NCBI GenBank assembly: GCA_021307315.1
Contig: JAJSPD010000083.1
Location: 124,001 to 188,000, forward strand
Direction: 5' to 3'
Length of the DNA stretch: 64,000 nt
Origin: Bisporella sp. PMI_857
Taxonomy: Eukaryota > Ascomycota > Leotiomycetes > Helotiales > Helotiaceae
Shown here: piece after piece, positions 56,160 through 64,000 of the stretch
Layout of the letters: every line of letters starts with the position of its first letter
Numbering within the stretch: the first letter of the stretch is position 1
Translations under genes and position numbers: made by a program
The notes under the pieces: model-generated
Seen by the model: only the letters and a program-made list of their open reading frames with translations
What the model was told of the DNA's origin: nothing
Databases searched by the model: none

Positions 56160-58132
56160 AATAGACTAATACGATAATGAAAGCCCAGTTCTGATTAATA
56201 GGATGCGAGATTTTTATTTATTGGAAGGTAAATAGTACGTTATAAGAAGCCATTGAGATTCTGCGAACAACACCATAACTCTATCAATATAACCAAGTCT
56301 GTATGGAAGCCAAGCAGACGTAAATTGTTGCCCTGCACAAAGCTTCCAACTCATCTTGCAGCATCTCTGTGAACTAAAAGCAAGAGCTTATCGTTGACAT
56401 GCTTCAAGTATGAATTAGCTTCTTCTATCCGACTCGAATATAGATGCAAAGGTCAAGTACAACAAGGCCAATCAAGTGCTTCCCGGATGAATCTTGATTT
56501 GGTCCTCGACTTCAATTTAACTTAGAAGTCTACTTTCAGATTTAGATCTAATATTGCCTGGCGATGTTGCCGCACATGCATTGGTGACGGTGTTGAAGAA
56601 TAAAGATTCAACATGGCTAAACAGGTGTATGCAGCGTTGAGCGCATCACACACCACTCGATATCTATGCACATTAATTGCGGAGTTTAAGGGGCATTCAA
56701 TGATTTCCTATTTCTCTGCAGAAATGGCATCGCTGCATTCGATATCAAGGCCCTTCCCACCATGTTTTTGTCCCATGTATACTCTTTGATGCTATGTAAC
56801 AAAATATGATGCTGCCCCCTCGAATCGATAGGAGCATATAATGGGAATCTCATAGAAGAAATTCTGCTTCTTATTTTCAAAAACTTCAACAGACTTGGCA
56901 AAGTCAAAGGGCTCCTTCAGGAAGCAGTCCAGTTGGGAGGAACATGTGTAATGATGTCATAAGGCGTGTGCCTTTTCATAAACAGGTAAAGGAGGAGAGT
57001 ATATTGGTCATTGTATTCTTCATCGCGGCGCTGGCTTGGTAGGACCTTCTAAGATCGCAGGATTTCGGAGAGGAGCATGATGCCCGCAAGCGCTTTGTTA
57101 AAGCCGAAGAGTTCCCAACTGAGTCTTGCCTTTGAGTGCGTAGTTGCTGCAGCTTGCTTGAAGGTGATGCGATCTACCTGAGTCTAATATCGAAGGAGAG
57201 CGAGGAAAGAAAAGCAGGTGGTATGTTAAGAGGTCAAGCCGTTCCTTTCTCATCCATTCTTCGGTCTTGGCAGAATTCGGTTATTCCAGGGGTAAATGTT
57301 CTCTATTGTCGCCTTCTATTTCTTATAGCATTAAGAAAGCAGAAGAGGGGCATTACTTCTTGAGTATCCATAACATGTCTGCTTAGGTATTCCCACTCCG
57401 AGTATCCATGTATAGAACTATCAGATGATGAATTCTTCAACCATGATTCAGATTCGAGTCAGAGATACTTGTGGAGGGGACGATACTAGATGCTCTGTGG
57501 TGGATCAAACCTTTCGTTGTCGAGATCTTAGGAATAATGATTCCCTAGCGGTTGCCTTGAGTTTTGTATGACCGGAAGGCTGAAAACCAGATGTTTGAAT
57601 TCACTGAACACGCTTCCCACTACTCACCCACTGCGTACCTTACCCCTTTTCTTCTAAAAACCCCCACACTTGAGTTGTGCCCTATAAAGAAACAAATAAG
57701 CAAATCCAAAATCAAATTAGCCAACTAGTTTGCGTAGTGGTCAAAGACCCCAGAGCCCAACCTGGGTTACCAAAGATCCGGCAATTGACGTAGCGTGTCA
57801 CCCAGATCCGGGACTGGGCATCAAAGAAATCCAATACTGAGCCACCTCTTTCGATGCGGACCGCGCATAGGCAATTCAATTACTACATACTCTAGCTACC
57901 TCTTTCTATCCGGACCGCGGATAAACATGCTAATACACTTCTAGCCAGCTCTTTCGATCCAGTCCGTGGATAGGCACCAAAAAACTCAGTTCGTCTGGTT
58001 TCTTCAGCACCCTTCGCGGTGATGAAGTTTTGCCATTTCCCTTGTTGATTTTCTTTTGGGTGTCACCAAATCTCACCTCGTTTTCCTCTTAACTTTACCA
58101 GTTCCCCACCCTCACCAAACTATGCCACTCCC
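56160..58132. other. 2-kb spacer holding a palindromic tandem repeat
   Basis: Both neighbours (pepsin-like, +; DUF4267-like, -) end into it, so it is a convergent region. No gene was found. Its right part, 57740-57980, is rich in short inverted repeats, including three tandem copies listed separately and looser ones at about 57753-57766 (CCCA/TGGG) and 57801-57818 (CCCAG/CTGGG). Confidence 0.5.
57841..57976. repeat. Three tandem copies of a palindromic element with compensating arm changes
   Basis: Copies begin at 57841, 57895 and 57944, spaced 54 and 49 bp. Each has a conserved lead (GCCACCTCTTTC, or close to it), a 15-bp palindrome and a short GGCA-like end. The palindromes are ATGCG-GACCG-CGCAT (57854-57868), ATCCG-GACCG-CGGAT (57908-57922) and ATCCA-GTCCG-TGGAT (57957-57971). 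The arms differ between copies at two positions, and each difference is matched on the other arm. The sequence could be a hairpin or a protein-binding site; CGG/CCG triplets in copies 1 and 2 resemble half-sites of Zn2Cys6 regulators. Confidence 0.85.
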
Positions 58133-58575
58133 TCAATCCCACCACCCCAAAAGCACACTCCCCAGCGCCGCTGCCACCGGCGCATAACCCCAATGCTGCC
58201 ACTCCCCATGCCCGACAATCCACTTACAGACTGCGCCATCCACGCCCGCGACGACAGCCCCCAAGATCAGCCCCGTGCCCAACGACTTCTGCTCCCTGAA
58301 ATACACGCCTGCGTATACCATCAAACCCATCAGGATGTCGCGCGCGCCATAAACGGTCATCAGTGAGTTGAGGAGGACGGGTGAGGTGGCGTAGTCTGCT
58401 GGAGGGGGGATCCTGGAATGTGGTTAGCGGATGAAAGAGAGATATGCGAAGACGCGTACTCGAAGAAGGAGAGTCCGGACAGTGGATTGAGAATAGCGTT
58501 GATGCCGAATCCGATTGTGATGGTGCCGAATGCTGACGCAACGACCAACAAGGCTGGGTTTTGAGAGAGCGGCAT
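58133..58575 (-). CDS. Small membrane protein, DUF4267-like
   Basis: Two exons (58575-58460, 58412-58133; intron 47 nt) join in frame to 131 aa. The product has about four hydrophobic segments: LVVASAFGTITIGFGINAIL, then ARDILMGLMVYAGVYF, LGTGLILGAVVAGVDGAVCK and GYAPVAAALGSVLLGWWD at the very C-terminus. The PLSGLSFFE motif followed by a polar loop and GARDI matches my memory of fungal DUF4267 proteins, small four-span proteins of unknown function. The C-terminal half is separated by a KWIVGHGEWQHWG loop rich in Trp and His. No partner gene gives a clue to its role. The ATG is preceded by a long A-run on its coding strand. Confidence 0.85.
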
Positions 58576-59862
58576 TCTTTTTTTTTTATATCAGTAAAAT
58601 GGCAGGACGAGTATGAATGAAGTCTTGCACAAGATGGCCAAAATTCTCGACGTGGTAGTTGCTACTAGTAAACTATCTTGCTATGATGTACAGTGTATGT
58701 ATATGCAAAAGCTGAAAATTAAAAGTCAAAAGGGTCCGATCGACTAGATGAAGGTCAAGTATATATACCTCGGAAACCTATATCTGGGGGACGCGCCAAA
58801 TTGCGATGCAGAAACACGATATCACATGATCGGATTTTTGGTAGATGCGAAAACCGATGGCACAGTTACGAAGCAGGCCACATCATTGGCCCCCTCGGAT
58901 TTGAGTAATAGAGAGGTTGAAGACATGTCCTTTTAGATCGCTTAATTGGGATTTGGTTAGGGGCATGCACAACATCTAATGGCCAAGGCTAGATTAGACG
59001 TGTAGATTGGATTTTAGAGAGTTAGGGTTAGAGCTAGGATAAGAATTGGGGGAGTCATTGGTGAGAAATGCAGGTCCTCGAGACCATTGCCCTTGAAATG
59101 CGATATGTATAAGACTCTCAAATTGCTACAAATTGTGTCGAGGTTCTCAATAACCTCCTCTCATCAACGAGCATCATTTCTCCCATCCTTACAAGGTAGA
59201 ATCTCTACGGGTATTACCACGTGACCTTCCTTTTTTTGCTCCTGTACAACCAAATTGCAACTCCACCTCGCACAATAACATCACCTGTACCACTCCGTTC
59301 CCCTTGGTATCCCACACCTCAGATACCTTCTACCTGTCCCCAAGCATTTCCAAGATAACAAAAATATCCCTCACCGCAGATCACCAGCGTGTCTTCCCTC
59401 ATCCAAAAAGCTCGCTGCGGGATTTATGTACCGCTCCTGGATCTTGTTTACAAGTCTAGTAAACATGCGGCTGCGAGCGTGTAAAATGCCTCACTCATAT
59501 CCACCACAAGTGTTCACATGTCCAAGTCCCAAATTCAGCATTTTCGTTTCTGTAACCTATGCATGTTAAATGCGCTTCGTCCTCGGCTTTCCGTCCATAC
59601 ATCATTCTCCGTTTGTTCGCGCCTCTGATAATCGTCCTCTTTAACCTGATATTTCTATTTGCACAACATACACGAACCATGGATCCTCTTTCTTGCCTCA
59701 TGCTCGGTGGTGGATTAGCGTTCGGCTTTATCATTGTGCAATTCTTCTGCCTTTGAACCTTTGTTCTGAACCAAGTATACAGGTATATTATCCATTCTTG
59801 CTTATGCACATACATCATCACACTATCATAATTACAAGTCTCAGAAATATTTCAGAGAACAA
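58576..59862. other. 1.3-kb spacer
   Basis: The promoter of the DUF4267-like gene is at the left and the 3' region of the permease at the right. A 65-codon hydrophobic plus-strand frame at 59559-59756 is not supported as a gene. A short TTAGGGTTAG stretch at about 59022 is too brief to call telomeric. Confidence 0.45.
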
Positions 59863-61820
59863 TTACTTGATCTCAACAGGCGATACAGCCTTCGGCTCTC
59901 CCTTGAGCTTCTGTGAATCACTGTCCGACTCTCTCTCCAGGCCCTCAACGACGCCTTCTGCGCGTCCGAGCATATGATGCTATCTCTGTTAGCTTTTGTT
60001 CTCCTCATGGCGTTCCCGGCATTGCTCATCTTGAAGCCGAAGGGATGGTGATGGGTAAGCTTACCTCGACATTAATAACTGGCCCTTTGAACCAGTGTCT
60101 CGCTGAGACAACCCACCAGATCAGAACCAAAAGCATTCTGTTTGTGGTTAGCGAAACGCACGCACGACCAGGGGAAAGAGGACATACGGTCCACCATACA
60201 CAACCACCGTCCAATTCATGCCCTCGGCATCAAGATTCTCGCCTCTCACCGAAGGAAAGCACAGAATCGGCATCATAACCAGAATGAACGCACAAGCCAT
60301 CGCTCCGATCGGTTTGCTAAACTTTCCCAAATGCCAGGGACCTGCCCGAAACCGATCGCCAACGAAGAAGACCCTGATCATAATCGGAATAGTAAACGCT
60401 ATCATAGCCGAAATGGCCCCGACTGAGAAGATAGCACCGATGGAGACGGGACCCGCAAAGATCAAAAGAAGAAGGAGAATGCCAATGACTGTGTTGAACC
60501 AGACGGCATTTACGGGAGTATAGGTATAGCGGTTGACACGCTTGATCCAAGATGAGAAAGGAAAGCAATCATCGCGTGCGTAGGCGAAGGTTACTCGCGA
60601 TGCTGCAACCATACACCCTTGACCCATTGAGAATCCACAAATGATGGTCAGAGAGAGAATTGCAAGAGCCATCTTCTGAGGCATCACCTGAACTATAGAG
60701 CTCTGGAGTCAGCATCCGCATTTATGTGGATGGAGAAGTCACGAATTCATAATTTGTGCTTACTGAGGTATGCAGCCCACGGTTGGCCAAGGTCCGAGTC
60801 CATAACTTCAGTAATATCAATCACTGTATATGCTACAACCAGTTGGAGGGCCCACCCGGCAAGGCCACCGAATCCACTGGTCATGACAATTGCCCGAGGT
60901 GCTGCTACATTGGCATTGCTGCATTCTTCAGAAAGATGGAATGGCGCATCTACTTCATTAGAAATGCATCAAGAGACTTGGAACATTGGCTTACCATATC
61001 CTGACATTGTCCATATGATGGCAATGAAGGACATCAGCACCGCGACTCCATCGGGCCAATCTGTCCCATTCTGAATTGACCACACCTGTTTCGAAGGAAA
61101 AAACTTTGGCGTTTCCTCTGTGCCCGTTACCGAAGCCGGAATCATTATGATTACGATGACAAGCCCAATCATGTTCAGAGTCGATCCATATGCATTGAAG
61201 CGCGCGATCCACAAAGTCGGCATACTTGAAATGAACCCATGGATGATCATTATAAACACAGTTAACAAAAAAGTTTGATAGTCCGTCGGCACATAACTTG
61301 GATGTGTGATTGAGGCCGCTGCGAGAATCATGGCGGCAAGCGCATAGTCCACCGACGGAGCTCCAGTCACTTGGACCATCCAATTGGACCATCCCGTTAT
61401 CCATGCTGCGAAAGGACCATATCCAGCTGGTGCAAGAACAGCTGCCGCGTAATAAAGTCCACCACTGGTCGGCATGCTCGAGCATAGCTCTGCCATCCCC
61501 ATTGCGACGCATTGAATGAAAACCCAACTGATCAGCCATCCCCAGACCATTCCTCCTGTTCCCGCATATCCCATTCCATAATAAAGGGTGCTTGCGAAAC
61601 TGGGAAGGAGACCTAGAACGGCGAAGGAAACGCAGAAGGTGGTCCAGAGCGAGAACTCGCGCTTGAATTCTTGTTTATAACCCAACGCGACAAGGGTTGC
61701 TTCATCAGCAGAGAGGCCGGCGAGGTTTGGCACATCACCATCTGGCATTATCGAGGTTACGGGAGGGTGGAGTGGATCAAACGCCTTCTGGCGAGACGTG
61801 GTTTTGAAAAAGGACGCCAT
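59863..61820 (-). CDS. APC-family amino-acid/GABA/choline permease (ACT subfamily)
   Basis: A plasma-membrane permease of the amino acid/choline transporter group (like yeast Uga4 or Hnm1), a proton symporter. Five exons (61820-60995, 60952-60764, 60692-60188, 60137-60065, 59979-59863) join in frame to 569 aa. The cytosolic N-terminus has DEATLVALGYKQEFKREFSL, the family lead-in, then about 12 spans. Signatures include FVLGL-type helix 1 (FAVLGLLPSFASTLYYGM), MAELCSSMPTSGGLYYA with the consensus for substrate binding, DAPFHLSEECSNANVAAPRA, and MVAASRVTFAYARDDCFPFS. The last span is followed by HWFKGPVINVE and a Glu/Lys/Ser-rich tail. Two junctions would end at stops if missed: the donor at 60187 (CC|GTATGT) is followed by an open exon only after the acceptor at 60138. 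The substrate is not decided by sequence. Confidence 0.94.
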
Positions 61821-62763
61821 GGTGAAGGAAGTCGTCGTTCCCGGGGGATAGAAGGGATGATGGGAATTGACAGTATCATGGTGAAGAGGGGACGAACAGC
61901 ATATATCTGAGGCGTCTTGGGGGAGGAGGTGTGTTATCGGCCATGTGAGGTCGAACAATAACTAGGTGAGGGGGACAAGGGTTGGGGGATGGGGTAGCAC
62001 GGCTGGTATCGAGCACTAGCGCTGGTTTGGGAATGTGTAGCCTGAGATGATAAGTAGCGACCTCTCTACAGTACATTAATCTTATTCGCTCACTCTATCT
62101 TTTCCAATGCCCTGGCCGCGGCTCATCACTCGGTCTCCCTCATATTTCTGTCCCCCGCATTATGATAGACTTCCCTTTACTTTACGTACCTCCAACCGAT
62201 GTCAAGTTTCTCAGTATCTTCAATTGCTATTAAGTTGGTGTTCTGCTTCATGTTAAGACTGAAGCAACTGACTTTTAGATTCGCGGGGATCGACCGAAGG
62301 CAATTCTCCTGGTGGACCAATCCCTACGAGGCTTATCTTTCTGGTTCTTGACACCAATATGAGTGTCATCCAATCACCGGGCTTAGGTTTCATATATTTC
62401 CCTTTCTTATCGCGATTGTATTTTAAGCATCTTTAGGGGTTTCAGCATTTCTGATTCCACAGCAAGCGAATCTCCCCTTGTTGAAATGTTATATCTACAA
62501 CGCTAGTAGTTCCCCCGCTTCTGGTTTCCTTGATGAGGCAAGTGTTGGGGGATTGAAGGTGGGAGACAGAAACAAAATGTTATCAAAGTTGGGGAAAGAA
62601 TCACCAATGACGAACAGGTGCATCGGTGATGCCGCACGTCCAGGCCCTGGACAGGGGAGCTTGATTTGGGCATTGGCACGGACAGCACGTGAGTCGCGGG
62701 GAGGGGGTTGGAGTTTGGAAGTTTGATTGCATTGTTATCATCAAGTCATTCCATTATTTTACT
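61821..62763. other. Permease promoter spacer
   Basis: A 943-bp spacer holding the permease promoter and the 3' end of the TPR gene. Frames are short. Nothing else seen. Confidence 0.45.
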
Positions 62764-64000
62764 TCATTTACATGTCTCCATATCCTCATCCAGCCAGCTT
62801 TCGTACCATCTGATCAGATGATTGATCTCATATTCCAATTGACCTGGTTGATCAAGACCATTCTCAAGATGAAGACGGGTGAACGCGTTCATCTCTCTGA
62901 TCGCCCTCTGCCTTTGCCCAAAGATATCTTCATGTTGGTACAAGCCCAGCTCAGAATAATAAGAGCGCAGTCGTTCAGTAGCTTGGATAGTTTTTTGATG
63001 ATATTCCCCATGTTTGCGAAAGAATATCCAATAAAGCTCCTCTGCTCGTTTGGAAGCTTCTTCAATGTTCCCCATATCCTCTAAACTCAACATTAATTGG
63101 TTCATGATCTTGATGAGAAACTCATTGCTGAGAGATTTTTGAAAGACTGGAGACCTGATAATCAAGAGACAGCATAGCCTGCTGAGCCGCTCGCATTCCA
63201 CATATCTACCAGTCTTCCGTAGAGAGCTTGCGAGATCCATTGTTCGGTTCAAGGTTCGAGGATGATCAATTCCATAGACGGCCTTGCGCTCCTGTAGTCC
63301 CTCCCGGAATACGGCGATACTCTCTTCGTACCGTTCTTCAATCTGTAGGATTCTGCCGAGTGTCCAGTAATGTATCGCCATATTGAACTTGCTTGCTTGG
63401 AATACCGTTCTATCGACATAAATCAGTCGGCGGACCAGCCCTTCGCCAGAAATGAGAAGCTCTTTTGATTTTTTAGTGCTGCTGGTCGCAATTATATTCT
63501 TTGCTAAATCTCGCATGTATCTTATTGTTTGGTCATGGTTCACGCCGTATTTATTTAATGCGATCTGTACGACCTGCCGAAGCAGAATTTCCGTTTCCTC
63601 TCGTCTTTCAAGGTACCTTTTGATCTTAGCCATCAAAGCTCTTGACCGGAGTCCTACCTCGCTTGTAGCTCCAAAAACCTTGACAATTTGGTCGTGGTTT
63701 TGTCCATGCAGATCTTCGACCTCGGATTTGGCCAGCTTTTGATATAGTTTACTTTGGATTATGTCGAGATATGAAGTTATCGTTTCTGGGTGATTTGGAC
63801 CCAATCGGCTTTTCTTGTTCCACATTACCGAGGAAAAGAGCCGCACGGCTTCATGATAATTAGCATTCCGGTAGTATAGGCGCGCAAGCCTCTCCAGTTG
63901 TAGCATAATACCAGTATTTTGAGGGCTTTCTGCCGATAGAGTGCTTTGCAGGCGGACTAGGTGGTTTTGACAAGCTTCGATCTGTATATTTAGTGCTGTC
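62764..64000 (-). CDS. TPR-repeat protein, kinesin-light-chain-like (partial, 5' end outside window)
   Basis: An uninterrupted frame runs from the right edge to the stop at 62764, so at least 411 residues lie here and the start is beyond 64000. The sequence is a series of helical pairs of about 42 residues, like kinesin-light-chain TPRs. Landmarks are LARLYYRNANYHEAVRLFSS then RLGPNHPETITSYLDI, YGVNHDQTIRYMRDLA, IQEERYEESIAVFREGLQER-type repeat with YGIDHPRTLNRTMDLASSL, and HGEYHQKTIQATERLRSY. The GxxHPxT pattern between the helices is typical of the TPR_10/TPR_12 type. In fungi such arrays are often the C-terminal sensor of NB-ARC or NACHT proteins, which could be the missing part. That is inference; no nucleotide-binding domain is visible here. 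Confidence 0.85.
   Translation of the reverse strand, partial: TALNIQIEACQNHLVRLQSTLSAESPQNTGIMLQLERLARLYYRNANYHEAVRLFSSVMWNKKSRLGPNHPETITSYLDIIQSKLYQKLAKSEVEDLHGQNHDQIVKVFGATSEVGLRSRALMAKIKRYLERREETEILLRQVVQIALNKYGVNHDQTIRYMRDLAKNIIATSSTKKSKELLISGEGLVRRLIYVDRTVFQASKFNMAIHYWTLGRILQIEERYEESIAVFREGLQERKAVYGIDHPRTLNRTMDLASSLRKTGRYVECERLSRLCCLLIIRSPVFQKSLSNEFLIKIMNQLMLSLEDMGNIEEASKRAEELYWIFFRKHGEYHQKTIQATERLRSYYSELGLYQHEDIFGQRQRAIREMNAFTRLHLENGLDQPGQLEYEINHLIRWYESWLDEDMETCK

Noticed and set aside
59018..59032. TTAGGGTTAG stretch resembling telomere repeat
   Set aside because: Only about one and a half units; expected by chance in 64 kb.
59559..59756. 65-codon hydrophobic plus-strand frame
   Set aside because: It lies in the 3' flank of the permease with no supporting feature.
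1..64000. Secondary-metabolite or defence gene cluster
   Set aside because: No synthase, P450 set, NLR with a visible nucleotide-binding domain, or transposase was found. Genes are mostly housekeeping.

Overview
This window is nuclear DNA from a filamentous ascomycete (Pezizomycotina; Leotiomycetes is my guess, from protein resemblance only). The evidence is compact GT-AG introns of about 45-110 nt inside genes on both strands, no operons, and a fungal gene set: a Sho1 osmosensor, a CDC11-class septin, RO-3-type dynactin p24, a D-arabinitol-dehydrogenase-like SDR, Zn2Cys6 regulator remains, and Pro/Thr-rich GPI-type surface protein. I rebuilt exon structures by hand and checked that every junction keeps the reading frame. 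I found 20 apparently complete protein genes, one gene cut by the right edge, and two clear pseudogenes. No tRNA, rRNA, CRISPR array or intact transposon was seen.

Layout. 1-5.2 kb: a decayed sterol-dehydrogenase-like pseudogene (1371-2576, +) and a small four-span membrane protein (-). 5.2-7.1 kb: an unrecognised conserved protein with a long disordered tail (-). 7.1-10.9 kb: gene-free and rich in homopolymers and microsatellites. 10.9-16.6 kb: an SDR (-), a single-pass membrane protein (+) and ceramide synthase (+). 16.6-20.3 kb: gene-free. 20.3-27.1 kb: sho1 (-), dynactin p24 (-) and a vacuolar-type amino-acid transporter (+) whose second intron is damaged or unusual. 28.8-32.5 kb: mitochondrial ribosomal protein S16 (-), NAD(P)HX epimerase (+) and a Bax-inhibitor-family protein (-). 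34.8-44.3 kb: the densest block, with a septin (-), a PROPPIN (+), an Ist3-like splicing factor (-), dynein light intermediate chain (+) and methylcrotonyl-CoA carboxylase alpha (-). 45.9-52.9 kb: a Gal80-like oxidoreductase (-), a dead Zn2Cys6 regulator (+) and a surface protein (-). 54-64 kb: a degenerate membrane-anchored pepsin-like protein (+), a small DUF4267-like protein (-), an APC-family permease (-) and a partial TPR protein (-).

The genes do not form one pathway. Most are housekeeping, often in divergent pairs sharing a spacer of 300-900 bp. Two belong to one machine (dynein light intermediate chain and dynactin p24). Three serve mitochondrial or mitochondrion-linked metabolism (S16, MCC alpha, and probably NAXE). 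Sho1, the aspartic-protease-like protein and the GPI-type protein sit at the cell surface. I see no secondary-metabolite or resistance cluster.

The most unusual observations are: three tandem copies of a short palindrome at 57.84-57.98 kb whose arms differ by compensating changes; two GC-AG introns, one of which is stop-free and would add a false glycine-rich loop to the dynein subunit; a one-base splice-frame defect in the amino-acid transporter; and a Zn2Cys6 regulator killed partly by C-to-T nonsense changes. I did not identify a complete, previously undescribed multi-gene system.
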